Source: Chelydra serpentina | Lineage: Eukaryota; Chordata; Testudines; Chelydridae | Assembly: GCA_037349315.1 (NCBI GenBank) | Contig: JBAIAC010000059.1 | Span: forward strand, 30,970,501 to 31,034,500 | Direction of reading: 5' to 3' | Length of the DNA: 64,000 bases | Part shown: positions 1 to 10,272 of the stretch, in pieces | Position numbering within the stretch: position 1 is the stretch's first letter | Layout of the letters: every line of letters starts with the position of its first letter | Position numbers and translations under genes: made by a program | The notes under the pieces: model-generated | Database searches by the model: none | What the model saw: only the letters and a program-made list of their open reading frames with translations | What the model was told of the DNA's origin: nothing

Positions 1-544
1 GGTTCAGTGAGAACACTGCAGTCCTCTGGCACCTTGCTGGAACAATGGAGTCAGTATTGACGTCAATAGAAAAGTGCTCCCTGCTGAATCACTCCAGAAT
101 CAAAACATCTTTAAACACCACTTCACAGCCAGGAACTCACTTCTGCATGATGATCTGCACGTCCTAGAAGGAAGGAGAAGAGGGGTAAATTTAAAGCAAG
201 TTCTATGGTTTAGTCCCACAACATCCCTGAATCCACACAGCTGGAGTCCCAGCTTGTTCTTTCTTCTCTATCATGAACCACAACTCTTATAGATCCCTAG
301 GCAGACAGCAACAGCTAGTGGCTAAATAACCTGCAAATGAACATATTTCAGTGTCCACGTTTCCCTCCAAAATAGAGGGACTGATTATTTCTGATAAATA
401 CATTGAGTCGTGCCCTGGACTCAGGAAGGGAAGTATAATCCAGTGATTAGGGCACTTTCCATTGCAAACAGTAGATTTCTTAATTCCCTAGAGTGTGCTT
501 CTTATCTTCCAGTGTATCTCTTAGGTACTTCCATGGTGCCCACA
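1..544. other. No gene recognised
   Basis: No coding similarity, splice structure or clear repeat was recognised. A short tRNA-like phrase around 440-460 could be the head of a very old SINE, but this is weak. Confidence 0.4.
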
Positions 545-559
545 CTAATATGAGCACCA

Positions 560-745
560 CACAATCTTTAATATATTTATCCTCACAACACTCCAATGAG
601 GAAGGACAATGCTATTAACTCCATTTAACAGATGAGAAGTGGAGGCTGAGAGGCCAGGTGAGTTGCCCAAAATCAGACAGTAAAACTGCAGTGGAGCAGG
701 GATTTGACCCCAAGTTTCTGAAATCCCAAGGTAATGACCCAAGCA
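560..745 (-). repeat. MIR-type CORE-SINE fragment
   Basis: The plus strand reads as the reverse complement of the MIR core. It shows the 'cctcacaacactccaatgag' phrase, then 'cagatgag', 'gttgcccaaaatcagacag', and a tRNA-like 'gatttgacccc'. The copy is old and diverged. Confidence 0.7.
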
Positions 746-914
746 CAGAGACACCTTTCTTCGCCTCAGTAACCACACCCCCTTTAGTACGGTCAACCTC
801 AAATTCCTCTCTGCTGGGTTTGAGGATGCAGACATGACAAAGGCTAATGCAGTACTAGGATGCATCAGGTGAGGCATTTCCAGTAGAGACAAGGAAGTGT
901 TAGTACCTTTGGGC

Positions 915-1997
915 AAGACAATAGCGAGACCTCATCTGGAATACCTTGTGCAATTCTGGTCTCCCATGTTTAAAAAAGATGAATTCAAACTGGGACAGGT
1001 GCAGAGAAGGGCTACTAGGGATGACCAGAGGAATGGAGAATCTGCCTTATGAGAGAAGATGTAAGAAGCTTGGCTTATTTAGCCTAACCGAATGAAGGCT
1101 GAGAGGAGATTGTATTTATAAAGAGCAATTCTGATACATCATAGAGAAGGAGAGGAGTTAAGTTAAGCGCCAGTGTGGACACAAGAACAAATGGATATAA
1201 ACTGGCCATCAACAAGGTGAGGGATAGCTCAGTTGTTTGAGCATCGGCCTGCCAAACCCAGGGTTGTGAGTTCAATCCTTGAGGGGGCCATTTAGGGATC
1301 TGGGGCAAAAATTGGGGATTGGTCCTGCTTTGAGCAGGGGGTTGGACTAGATAACCTCCTAAGGTCCCTTCTAACCCTGATATTCTATGATTCTAAGTTT
1401 AGGCTTGAAATTAGACAAAAGGATTCTAACAATCAGAGGAGTGAAATTCTGGAACAGCTGTCTAAGGGGAATAGTGGGGACAAAAAAAAAAAACTAAAAA
1501 AGTTGACTCAAGACTGAGCTTAAACAGTTTATGAAGGGGATGGTATGGTGAGGTTGCTTACGATGGCATATGGCCCATCTGCCACTGCTATTAGCAAATA
1601 TCTCCAATGTCCAGAGACAGGACACTAGATGAGGAGGACTGAGTTACTACAGAGAATTCTCTCTCAGGTGTCTGGCTGGTGAGTCTCACCCACCTGCTGA
1701 GGGCCTGATCGCCATATTTGGGGTTCAACAGGAATTTGCCCCCAGGTCAGATTGGCAGCAATCTGGGGGAGGAAGTTCACCTTCCTCTGTAGCATGGGTC
1801 ACTTGCTCATTTCAACTAGTTATAGAGAATCCACCGTCTACTCTAAGTTTTTAAAGCATGATTTGAGGACGTCAGTAACTCAGCCAGAGGTTCTGGGTCT
1901 GTCACAGGATAGGGTGGGTGAGATTCTGTGGCCTGTGATATGCAGGAGGTCACACTAGATTATCATGATGGTCCTTTCTAGCCTTAAAATCTATGAG
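915..1997 (+). repeat. Old CR1 LINE 3' fragment, interrupted by a SINE
   Basis: Codons after 915 resemble the CR1 RT C-terminal region (the 'RPHLEY-C-QFW' type motif, then 'Q-RRATR'), heavily diverged. The 3' part ends near 'ggtcctttctagccttaaaatctatgag', a typical CR1 3' UTR end. A turtle SINE (1219-1395) splits it, because the CR1 text reads continuously when that segment is skipped ('catcaacaag' to 'tttaggcttgaaatt'). A dead LINE remnant. Confidence 0.75.
1219..1395 (+). repeat. Turtle Pol III SINE (tRNA head, CR1-like tail)
   Basis: The head carries a Pol III A box (tagctcagttg) and B box (gttcaatcc). The tail reads 'ttggactagataacctcc' and ends in 'ttctatgattcta', the same 3' end as CR1. 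This matches the structure of the tortoise tRNA-Lys-derived SINE mobilised by CR1. It is full length and is the best clue to a turtle host. Confidence 0.85.
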
Positions 1998-2104
1998 GAA
2001 TTCCTGGCTGTCTGGTTCCCCCACCTTCCTAAGCCATCAAATAAGAAGGTTAATTCTTAGGTATATTATGGTAGGGCCTAGAGAACTCAACTGAGATCGG
2101 GTCC

Positions 2105-2335
2105 CATTATGCTGGGTGCTGCATTTCTATAGAGAGACATGGTCCCTGCCCTGAAGAGTTCACAATCTAAATAGGTTCATAATGAATTATTATTGTATTT
2201 AACACACAGGGAACTGAGGCACAGAAGCCAAGGTTGCAGATGGAGACTGTGGCAGAACTGAGACTTGAACCCAGCTCTTTCCAGTCCCATTTTCCTGCAT
2301 TAACTACGAGACCAGCCACACAGGATGGAAGGTCC
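2105..2335 (-). repeat. MIR-type SINE fragment
   Basis: The plus strand reads 'gaactgaggcacagaagcc', then 'cttgaacccagctctttcc', the reverse complement of a MIR/CORE-SINE body and tRNA-like head. Confidence 0.6.
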
Positions 2336-2520
2336 CTCTGAAGGATATCCAATAGTGTCCCACATGAACTTTGGAACCTCTCCAGCAGTCCTGTATTAAC
2401 ACAGGATTTTCCAGGCCCATCTAGCCCCAGTGCTGGCCTGCACCAGCTGCCTCACAGAAAGGGATGAACTACCCTCTACTGGTCAATTCCATAATTGACC
2501 ATAGGGAGACGTTACTCCTT

Positions 2521-2817
2521 AGGGCTTATCTACACTGCAGGGCTCACAACAGCATACCTATGGTGCCACAGCTGTGCCAGTGTAACCCTGTAGCGTAGAC
2601 ACACTACACCAATGGAATGGGTTCTTCCTTCACTGTAATAACTCCAACTCTCCAAATGAAGGTAGCTAGGTCAAACAGAAGAATGCTTCCATTGATCTAG
2701 CCATGTCTATACCATGGGTCGAGCACCACAGCTATGCTGATCTACAGGATGTGGATTTTTTTCATATCACGGAGGAAATAGTTAAGTCAACCTAAGTTTT
2801 AAGTGTAGACCAACCCT
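2521..2817. mobile_element. Non-autonomous DNA transposon (MITE)
   Basis: The ends form imperfect inverted repeats, AGGGCTTATCTACACT on the left and AGGGTTGGTCTACACT read from the right end. About 300 bp with no coding potential. The termini resemble other 'TCTACACT' MITEs in this window. I found no convincing target duplication, so the superfamily is uncertain. Confidence 0.65.
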
Positions 2818-3003
2818 CAGTCTCATGCAGTTCAAGGTTGGCTTCTGGCCTGAAACAAAAGCGTTAAAAAGAATGCAGGAGTCCTGACTACCTGCTCTAC
2901 AGGGCTGGCCCACAACATTTTGGCACCCGAAGCAGGGAGCTCAAATGATGCCTCCATGCCCCCTTGCTTGGGCCAAAACTTTGAAAGGTCTCAATTCTGC
3001 CTT

Positions 3004-3172
3004 CATAGAATATCAGGGTTGGAAGGGACCTTAGGAGGTCATCTAGTCTAACCCCCTGCTCAAAGCAGGACCAATCCCCAATTTTTGCCCCAAATCGCCC
3101 CCTCAAGGATTGAACTCACAACCCTGGGTTTAGCAGGCCAATGCTCAAACCGCTGAGCTATCCCTCCCCCCC
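3004..3172 (-). repeat. Turtle Pol III SINE nested in the hAT element
   Basis: Reverse orientation: the CR1-like tail (catagaatatcagggttgg) lies at the left, and the B box complement (ggattgaac) and A box complement (ctgagcta) lie at the right. It inserted after the hAT element arrived. Confidence 0.85.
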
Positions 3173-3344
3173 AATCTTCCTGTTCTTCTCCTCTCATGGT
3201 ACTGCTCTGCCACCTACCCCAATAAAAGGAGAACTAACAACTTAAAAAATGTTAAGTAACACTTAACTTTCAAACGCCTGAGCAGCACATGTAACTTTTG
3301 TCTGTCTGCCTAGTAAACACTGGCATTTTTATCTGTTTGAATAA

Positions 3345-5940
3345 TCAAAGTGGTGCTTTCCGTGCCTTCTTAGTTGCAAAGATTTGAACTGCTTCCTGAA
3401 GATCCACAGTCTGGGCCAGCTCATGCTCTATTGAGATGGTTGCAAGGCCAACCAACCTCTCCTGTGTCATTGTGGAGCATAGATGTGTTTTTATTAACTT
3501 CAGCTTGGAGAAGCTGCGTTCTCCACTGGCAACTGTTACAGGAAGTGTTAGACGTATGCACACAGCAACAAAAACATTTGGAAAGAGGGTGGTAATCTTA
3601 TTTGTGCACATATATTCCAGAACAGCTTTGGAGTTGATCCTGCTGAAATACATCTTGAAAGGGCTTTCAGTTCATCACCTAAATCACTCACCTCAATATC
3701 GCACATGTCATCATGTGTCAACACTGTCTAGTGCCCTGCATTGCTAGTGTAGGTCTTCTTCAGGTACAGTGAGGAGTTTTGGAATATCATACAACATCCC
3801 AAATATACTGCAGTGTTCCTTGAGCTGCATGAAATGTTCTTCAACTGTCTGTATTGCACAATCTAGCACCTGGTTAAATAATTCAACTTTGAATTGTTGT
3901 TTGGAGTCTCTTATGGAATTATCCCTTTCCTCATACTCAAAATGTCTTCTTCTTTGGTGACTCTTGTATTCTGGAATGGGTGGGAAAATAGCTTCAGTGT
4001 GAAGTTCCTCTGCCAGCTTCTGTGCGCTCTTCAGAACATTTTGAAATCCCTCATCTGACTGGTAACACTGTAGGTATGACTTTGCTTTGTCCAATAGTTC
4101 CATTGCTCCAGCTATATCAAGGTCAACACCTTGGAGTCTCTTGCTTACCACATTTATTTCAAACAGTATGTCATGCCACAGCACTAAGCCAAACAGAAAT
4201 TTGAAGTTGTTTGTTTCTGGTGATTCCATTTCCCTCTGCCACTGTTCTCCCGCAAACAGTTCCTGTCATAGCATTATCCTCCATAATGGCAACTATGGCA
4301 TCATCTATCTTCCCAATTTGGTGTTGGATAGGCTTTATCACCTCCACTCGACTTTCCCATCGTGAGGCACTCAGTGGTTTCAGTGTCAGAGAGGATGTTC
4401 CCAGATGTTGCTTCAAAACTTGCCTTTGATGAGGTGATGCAGTGAAAAATACATAGATGCTTTGAATTACATTAAAAAAAGTCAGCAGCCTCACTAGAAG
4501 CTGATGCTGCATCACTGACCACCAAGTTCAATGAATGAGAACTGCATGGGACAAAAAAAGCTCCAGGGTTTAACTCTCAGATCTGTGTCTGCAATCCTCT
4601 GTTCTTTCCTCTCATGTTGTCACCATTATCATAGCCCTGACCTCATGTTAGCTATTGCAATTCCCGTATCTTCCAGCTTTTTAAGCAGCACATTTGTCAT
4701 ACCAGCTCCTATAGTATCATCAATGTCAATAAATTCTAGAAAATGCTCTGACAGTCACCATTGCAGGGACATTTTCACTAGGTTCTGTTGTTAGAAAACA
4801 CACCATTAAAGTCATTTGTTCCATATGGCTGATGTCAGGTGTGCAGTCCAGAATAACAGAGTAATATCTTGCTGACTTCAGATCTGTCACAATCTTCTGT
4901 TTGACTTTTGTTGCCAGTAACTGTATGATCTCATTTTGAATGTTTTTTTCCAAGGTAGTGGTGTGTGTACATTTCTTGGGTGGTGACTCTTCTTAGATGC
5001 TCCTGGAGTACAGCATCAAACTCAGTCATCAGCTCCACAATTTTAAGGACGTTTCCATTGTTTGGCACATACAGCTGATCTGAAGTGCCACACAGTGCTA
5101 GGTTTCAATGGCAATGAGCCTTTTCAGAACATTTTTCCAGAAAAGAGACTCTGATGCAATCTTCTCTTGATGCGGATCATCTATGGTGGCCTTTAACCTT
5201 AGTCTCATCTCAAGCTCTTTCCACCTATGGAATGCTCTCTGGTGATTTGCTGCCTTCTCATGGCATGCCAGATTTCTAGCCAGATTTTTCCAGTCCTTTG
5301 TTCCTGTAGAACCCAATGTGGTTGGAACATTAGACTGGAAGAGTCTGCAATAAAAACAAAAACCCAGAATGCTGCATACTGAGTACATAAGCCATGGCCT
5401 CTCCACCTTGTCACCATCGTGGATTTCACGCCAGTAATGTGTTGGATGGAAACTTCTGTTTTCGTTGTCTTTGGGGAACATGAAGTTTTTCACTTGCTAT
5501 TGCCCATGCAATATAAGGAAGTCCCTCGGGCTACTGCTCAATTGGGTCCACAGTCCTGGATCATCTAGACTTCAGGAACTAAACTCAGCAGCAGTTTCTT
5601 GCGCCTCAACCACACTCTCCTCTGATCTACATTTTTCTTCAGGAATGTGCATGGTTACATCCATTTGAGATGGAGATATGGATACTGCAGTAGCTGCCAG
5701 GTCACCTGCACTCTGACTAACTGGAAGATCAGGCATCTCCTCACCACTCATATCCTCACTGAGGCCGGAAGGCTCACCATGAACATTTGTGTCTATGTAT
5801 CTCAGGAGAGCTCCTTCCTGCTTAGATAGAAAAGCTTTCTTTGCTTTCTTTCTTTTCCTGAATGCTGCCCCAGAGGGGCGTTTTCTTCTTTCACTCATGA
5901 CTGCTGTTCTGTGCCAGCTATGGTGGCTTTCAAAACTCAA
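3345..5940 (-). pseudogene. hAT transposase pseudogene
   Basis: Minus-strand fragments read N to C from 5940 to 3345. First comes a basic N-terminal segment (SERRKRPSG, then a KRKKAKK nuclear-localisation-like cluster). Next is a TTF/ZMYM-like zinc-finger region at about 5493-5098 containing 'RPWLMYS', 'CFYCRLF' and 'WKNLARNL..HE'. Then a segment at 4953-4726 containing 'YYSVILDCTPDISHMEQM', the region of the first catalytic Asp in hAT enzymes. The end (3653-3345) has 'LPVTVASGERSFSKLKLIK', the conserved C-terminal hAT dimerisation motif. Stops and frameshifts separate the pieces, so no active enzyme is encoded. It resembles the 'zinc finger MYM-type 1-like' models common in reptile annotations; these are transposon-derived, not host zinc-finger genes. 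Confidence 0.85.
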
Positions 5941-6410
5941 TTGAAGGGGATAAATAAGCAGGCTGGTAGCAGGGCCAGAGTGAGGGAAGATATCAGCGTC
6001 TTAAAGGCCTAATTGGCTCCTACTACTTCAGTTGACTGCCTGTTCTCCTCAGGTGGGTTCAGGGAAGCAGCAGGAAACAGGAAGCGCCCTGAGAATCTGG
6101 TGTTAATCAGTCCAGGCTCCTGGGGGTGCTAGAGAGGTACACAAGAGGCTCCTCCTCCTCTCTCTCCCTGCAGTTCCTGCTGCTTTCTGTTATTCCCTCT
6201 CACCTTTTCTCCTGCCTGCCTGTCTCTTGTGCCCTCTTCCCTCCAGCGCAGCACTCCACCATCTCTGTGCATCTAGAGCAGAGAGAACACATATGCACCA
6301 GCAGCAGACACAATTTTCTAAACTCTGGGTCCTAGTGGCATCCCCTACAGTCTGGCACCTGAGTCGGCCACCTCAGTTAGCCTCATGGTAAGGCCAGCCC
6401 TGCTGCTCTA

Positions 6411-6552
6411 ACCCATTAGAGCCAGGGATAGAACTCTGGAGTCCAGACTCCTAGCCCCCTTGCTCTAACCTCCAGGCCCCGCTCTCCTCCCAGAGCTGGA
6501 AGAGAACCCAGGAGTCGTGACTCTCTGCCCCTGCTCTAACTGCTAGACCCCA
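6411..6552 (-). repeat. Copies of a tRNA-like ~65-70 bp unit
   Basis: The segment repeats 'gagccagggatagaactctg' and 'gagctggaagagaaccc' followed by 'ctctaac..ctagacccca'. This is the same unit found in arrays at 8320-8695 and 10834-11215. It runs right up to the donor end of TRIM exon 3. Confidence 0.5.
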
Positions 6553-6557
6553 CTGAC

Positions 6558-6788
6558 CTTCAGCATCTCTGGACCGAATTCCAGACACTTCTCCCCCATG
6601 TCAGTGATGAGTTTGCTAAGGGAGAGGCGCTTCTCTGAGAGCAGGGCCATGTGGTCCTTCAGCTTCTCCAGGATCTCTGCCTCCTCTGCTTTCAGCTGCC
6701 GCAGCTGCATCTCCTTCTCCTCCTCCAAAAGGGAGCACAGCTCCTCGAACTCACAGATGATGCGCTGGTGGCAGCTCTTCACCAACTC
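6558..6788 (-). CDS. TRIM-family protein, exon 3 (coiled coil, 231 bp)
   Basis: A minus-strand exon of exactly 231 bp (77 codons), the conserved size of the third coding exon of TRIM39/TRIM27/TRIM7-type genes. It begins ELVKSCHQ and continues with a heptad-rich, Glu/Leu/Lys-rich stretch (EELCSLLEEEKE, LRQLKAEEAEIL), then ITDMGEKCLEFGPEMLK, which matches the end of the coiled coil in this family. The splice acceptor is ...gatag|GAG and the donor is AAG|gtcagt. Phase 0 at both ends fits exon 2. The coiled coil drives antiparallel dimerisation in TRIM E3 ligases. The next exons (a 23-bp exon, a short linker exon and B30.2) are not recognised at lower coordinates. No internal stop is present. Confidence 0.88.
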
Positions 6789-6883
6789 CTATCGGCAGGG
6801 GAGACAAATAGCATGAGATCAGTGGAGACCATTCCTTGACCTGGGTCTGCATCGGAGTCATGCCCCAGGGAGAGCAAAAGCAC

Positions 6884-6980
6884 CCCCCCCCCCATCTTCA
6901 ATTACCCACCCGCCCCATAAACCAGCCTACCAGCCAGGGAGCAGATTGGAGCCAGCACCCCCCGCCCCCCCCCCCCCCCA
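6884..6980. repeat. Poly-C tracts in TRIM intron
   Basis: Two long C runs (about 6885-6895 and about 6958-6978) lie between exons 3 and 2. On the minus, transcribed strand they are G runs. Such tracts are prone to length error in assembly. Confidence 0.8.
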
Positions 6981-7030
6981 AGGAGAAAGGTCTCCTATCC
7001 CACTCCTAGGGATTCTCTGACCCCACTCAC

Positions 7031-7126
7031 CCTCAGTTCCTTGGGCCTTTTCTCCTTGGCAGAGATGTGCTTATTTACCTCCTGCAATATCACATCCAGC
7101 TGCAGCTGGCAATCCTGCAGCTTGGA
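7031..7126 (-). CDS. TRIM-family protein, exon 2 (96 bp)
   Basis: A minus-strand exon of exactly 96 bp (32 codons), the canonical second exon of TRIM genes of this class, encoding the start of the coiled coil: SKLQDCQLQLDVILQEVNK, then HISAKEKRPKEL and Arg. The acceptor is ccccacag|TCC and the donor is AGG|gtgagt, a strong consensus. Phase 0 junctions join exon 1 (ending in DYK) to this exon and this exon to exon 3 without a stop. Exon size, phase and sequence together make this a confident call despite its short length. Confidence 0.88.
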
Positions 7127-7149
7127 CTGTGGGGGGGACAAGAAACAGC

Positions 7150-7395
7150 TTCTATTTAGGCAGCATAGCCAGTGGATTCAGCACTGGAACAAGACTCAGG
7201 AGACCTGGGACCTGTTCCTGGTGGCTTTGGGCAAGTCACTTTCACCTGAGTGTGCATCTTTTTCCACTTCCACTCTTTGTCTATTTAGACAGTGAGCTCT
7301 TTGGGGCAGGTGCTATCTTTCACGATGTGTGTGTACAGTGCCTAACGCACCTGGGCCCTGATCTTGGCTGGAGGATCTATCTGCTACCATAGGAC
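7150..7395 (+). repeat. MIR-type SINE in TRIM intron 1
   Basis: Plus-strand MIR/CORE-SINE body: 'gactcaggagacctgggacc', 'tttgggcaagtcacttt', then a 3' part with 'gagctctttggggcaggtgc' and 'tacagtgcctaacgcacc'. Confidence 0.65.
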
Positions 7396-7477
7396 AAAGA
7401 ATCCCAAGTAACTTTCCTTCACGGCCAAGATTTATACTCTGAATGCACAGGAATGCTAAGGGCTAAGAGCCAAATCT

Positions 7478-7745
7478 AGATATATTCAGGCTAGAAATAA
7501 GGGGCACATTTTTGAAAGGGAGGGTAGTAAAGCACTGGAAAAACTTCCAGGGGATATGGTGGCTTCTCCGTCAAGGGCAGGCTTTAAGGGCAGGTTTGTG
7601 TCCTTCTTAAAGATCTGCTCTAGTTCAAGCACCAGATAGGGGCTGGATGCAGGAATCACTAGGGGAGGTTCTCTGACTTGCGTTATGTTGCTGCAGGAAC
7701 TCAGACTAGATGATCACAACAGTATCTTCTGGCCTTCAAAGCTAC
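7478..7745 (+). repeat. CR1 LINE 3' UTR fragment
   Basis: Reads like an old CR1 3' end: 'gggtagtaaagcactggaa', then 'actcagactagatgatcac' and 'tcttctggccttcaaagct'. Non-coding remnant in TRIM intron 1. Confidence 0.65.
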
Positions 7746-8109
7746 TAAACATGTTCTCACCACCAAACAAGAACCTGGAAACATATCCAGGAGCTAACTC
7801 TCATAGAATCACCATGGAGCCAGTGCTAGGAAAGTGTGGCAATCTTTATTTCCCTCTAGTGGCTGATCCACCTGAGATGATAAATGTCTACCACACGGGC
7901 CAGCTAATGGAGTTATTTCCTTTAGCTTAATCAGTACAGGCACATGCTTATGCTTACAACAATGAAGTTAGTGCATTCAAATCCCACTTCCCCTTCCACC
8001 TCTGTCTATCTTACCCTAATCAATAAGACCAGGAGAGGGTCAATTTCCCTTCCAGATGGCAAGGGGATGAATCCATTGTGATTCAGTGTTTCACACCTAA
8101 ATGATCTGC

Positions 8110-8290
8110 ATTATGGTAGAACCCTAATCAAGATCAAGGCCCTGTTGAGCCCAAGGCTGTACAAAACACACTGTGAGAGAGTCCCTGCACTGAGAAGCTT
8201 ACAATCTGAGATAAAGGAAGAATGATCTTTCCTTTTTTACAGATGGGGAATGGCAGCACAGACAGATTCAGTGACTTGTTCAAGGGTGAT
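8110..8290 (-). repeat. MIR-type SINE fragment
   Basis: The plus strand shows 'agcttacaatctgagataaa', 'cagatggggaatggcagcac' and 'gtgacttgttcaagg', the reverse complement of a MIR-like element. Confidence 0.6.
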
Positions 8291-8319
8291 TCAGAGGGAC
8301 TGATGGGTTAATACCTAGC

Positions 8320-8695
8320 TCTGGGAGGGAAGTGGGGTCTAGTGACTAGATAAGGGCTGAGAGAATTTCTGTGTTCAGTTCTTAGGTTGGGGAGAGGGTT
8401 CTAATGGTTAGACCAAGGAACTGGAAGGACAGGACTTCTGAGTTTTATCCCAGCTCTAGGAGGGCACCATGTTAGGGCAGGAAGGGTGGGGAGGGTGGAA
8501 TTCTTGGGTCCCATGCCCAGCTCTTGGAGAGGAGGGGGTCAGAGCAGGGAGGCTAGGACTCCTGAGTTCTATCCTAACCTCTGGGAGGGGAGAAGGGTCT
8601 AGTGGGTTAGAGCAGGAAGGGCAAGGAGGCAAAGAACCCAGGATTCTCCCTAAGCTCTAAGAGGGGATTGGGGTCTAGCAGTTCTTGCCAGGGGA
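8320..8695 (+). repeat. Tandem array of a tRNA-like ~65-80 bp unit
   Basis: About five degenerate units of the form 'gggtctagtgggttagagca ... cctgagttctatcct ... ctctgggaggggag'. 'tctagtggttagagc' looks like the D-arm/A-box side of a tRNA-Glu/Asp-like head, and 'gagttctatcc' sits at the B-box position. The array ends about 10 bp from the exon 1 donor of the TRIM gene. Function unknown; possibly a tandemly amplified SINE head. Confidence 0.6.
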
Positions 8696-8704
8696 CAGCA
8701 GTAC

Positions 8705-9118
8705 CTTGTAGTCCACCACAGCATCCTCCAGAGGCCCCACACTGTGGCCACGGTTGCCATGGGAGACTGCACACACCAGACACACAGCCTCCTGGTCCTC
8801 TTTGCAGAAGAAGTGGAGCCCCTCATGGTGCTGGGGGCAGAGCGGCTCATCCTTCACCTCACACTTGCCCGAGTGCAGCTTCTTGGTGATCTCCACCACA
8901 CTGGCTAGTTGCCGGTTGGGCACCATGACATGCTGGGCACAGAGCTCCCGGCATACAGGGCAGAGGTAATCCTGGGTCCCAGGCTCCCAACAGTGGCTGA
9001 TGCAGGCCCTGCAGAAGCTATGGCCACAACTAATTGTGACTGGGTCCACCAGGTACTCCAGGCAGATGGAGCAGGTGGTGTCCATGCGCAGGGTCTCCAA
9101 GGGGTCAAGTGAAGCCAT
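8705..9118 (-). CDS. TRIM-family E3 ubiquitin ligase, exon 1 (RING + B-box)
   Basis: A minus-strand first coding exon of 138 codons. The N-terminus is MASLDPLETLRMDTTCSICL. The RING finger is complete: C16, C19, C31, H33, C36, C39, C53, C56. A B-box 2 follows with C94, H97, C105, D108, C113, C116, H120 and H125. The exon ends ...VVDYK and is followed by a gt donor at 8704 in phase 0. RING TRIM proteins are E3 ubiquitin ligases; many act in antiviral innate immunity. The closest remembered relatives are TRIM39, TRIM27, TRIM7 and TRIM10, but the exact ortholog cannot be assigned. The upstream Met fits the usual RING spacing; the internal Met12 is a possible alternative start. Exons 2 and 3 follow at 7031-7126 and 6558-6788. 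The whole visible reading frame is intact (247 codons). Confidence 0.93.
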
Positions 9119-9474
9119 GGCTTAGATCACTCTAGGATGGGATGAGAGGGCCTCAGACAGGGAGAGGCAGCAGGAAGAAACAACCCAAAGGCTGGCTATG
9201 GGGAAAAGCAATACATTAGTCACCATGTGAGATTGCACTGGTGCAAGGGCGGGTGTCTGGGAGTCAGGGTTCTGTCCCTGGCTATGGGTGGGCCAAGGAG
9301 TCTAGAGGAGAGAAATAGGAGCCACAGGGGTGGGAGAAGCCAGAAATTCTGACTCCCAGTTTTTTTATTTGGTTTGTTTTTAAAACTGTAACACCCTGGT
9401 GTTTGTGCACCAAGACGGCCAGGAAACAAACAAAACCAAAACCACACTTGAATCAATACAGAGGAAAGCCTCCA
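9119..9474. other. TRIM 5' flank, nothing definite
   Basis: This is sequence upstream of the TRIM start codon on the minus strand. I see no TATA box or clear 5' UTR exon boundary. The promoter may lie further upstream behind a non-coding exon. Confidence 0.3.
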
Positions 9475-9830
9475 TCTCACATTCCCCCAAGCCCCCTCAG
9501 TTTGCCAGTGCACCCTGGTCTGGGTCAGACTGGGATCAACACTAGCGGGGAACAGCCCATGCTCCATACCTGCACTCCTTCTCTTCCCTTCCCCAAGCCA
9601 ACCCTTTCTTCTGAACTGTGCCTAGAGCCCCTAGAGTGGAAAGCTCCCAACTCTCATTTCTCACTCCCCTGAGTCAGCCAGCCAGTCAGTCCCCCTGCTC
9701 TCAGGCTGGATCAGAGCCAGGTCCCATTGGAAGGAAAAGGCCCTGTAGCCCATTCTGCACCCTCCTGAGCCAACCAGTGCCCCCCACCCTGTGGCTGGAT
9801 CAGAGACCATGCCTCAGAGAAGAAAGGCCT
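9475..9830. repeat. Degenerate GC-rich tandem repeat
   Basis: Phrases recur with roughly 100-bp spacing: 'ctggatcagagccaggtccc' and 'ctggatcagagaccatgcc'; 'cctgagtcagccagccagtc' and 'cctgagccaaccagtgcccc'. A minisatellite-like or old repeat of unknown family. Confidence 0.4.
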
Positions 9831-9835
9831 CATAT

Positions 9836-10272
9836 CATAAAATATCAGGGTTGGAAGAGATCTCAGGAGGTCATCTAGTCCAACCTCCTGCTCAAAGCAG
9901 GATCAATCCCCAACTAAATCATACCAGCCAGGGCTTTGTTAAAAATCTCTAAGGAAGGAGATTCCACCACCTCCCTAGGTAACCCATTCCAGTACTTCAC
10001 CATCCTCCTAGTGAAATAGTTCCCCCCCGCCCCAATATCCAACCTAAACCTCCCTCACTGCAACTTGAGACCTTGCTCCTTGTTCGGTTATCTGGTACCA
10101 CTGAGAACAGTCTAGCTCCATTCTCTTTGGAACCCCCTTTCAGGTAGTTGAAAGCAGCTATCAAATCCCCCCTCATTCTTCTCTTCTGCAGAAGAAACAA
10201 TCCCAGTTCCCTTGGCCTCTCCTCATATGTCATGTGCACCAGCCCCCTAATCATTTTTGTTGCTCTTCACTG
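9836..10272 (-). mobile_element. CR1 LINE, 5'-truncated, minus strand
   Basis: The 3' end is at the left ('aatatcagggttggaagag') and RT C-terminal codons extend to the right ([31 protein letters not shown]). A short C-rich expansion at about 10021-10032 breaks the frame. Non-functional. Confidence 0.9.

Larger units (their letters stand above)
2900..6402 (-). mobile_element. hAT DNA transposon, 3.5 kb, with perfect 8-bp TSD
   Basis: The terminal inverted repeats are CAGGGCTGGCC at 2900 and GGCCAGCCCTG ending at 6402. They are flanked by identical 8-bp duplications CTGCTCTA (2892-2899 and 6403-6410). The 8-bp duplication and CAGGG terminus define the hAT superfamily. The interior encodes a minus-strand transposase with many disruptions, and a turtle SINE sits inside near the left end (3004-3172). 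The element lies just downstream of the last visible TRIM exon, that is in a TRIM intron or 3' flank. Confidence 0.92.

Noticed and set aside
545..916. 123-codon minus-strand frame
   Set aside because: Overlaps a MIR-type SINE; no protein similarity.
1219..1395. Functional tRNA gene from A and B boxes
   Set aside because: No cloverleaf beyond the boxes; CR1-like tail and five copies show it is a SINE.
3345..5940. Host zinc finger MYM-type gene
   Set aside because: Bounded by hAT ends with an 8-bp TSD and full of stops; transposase relic.
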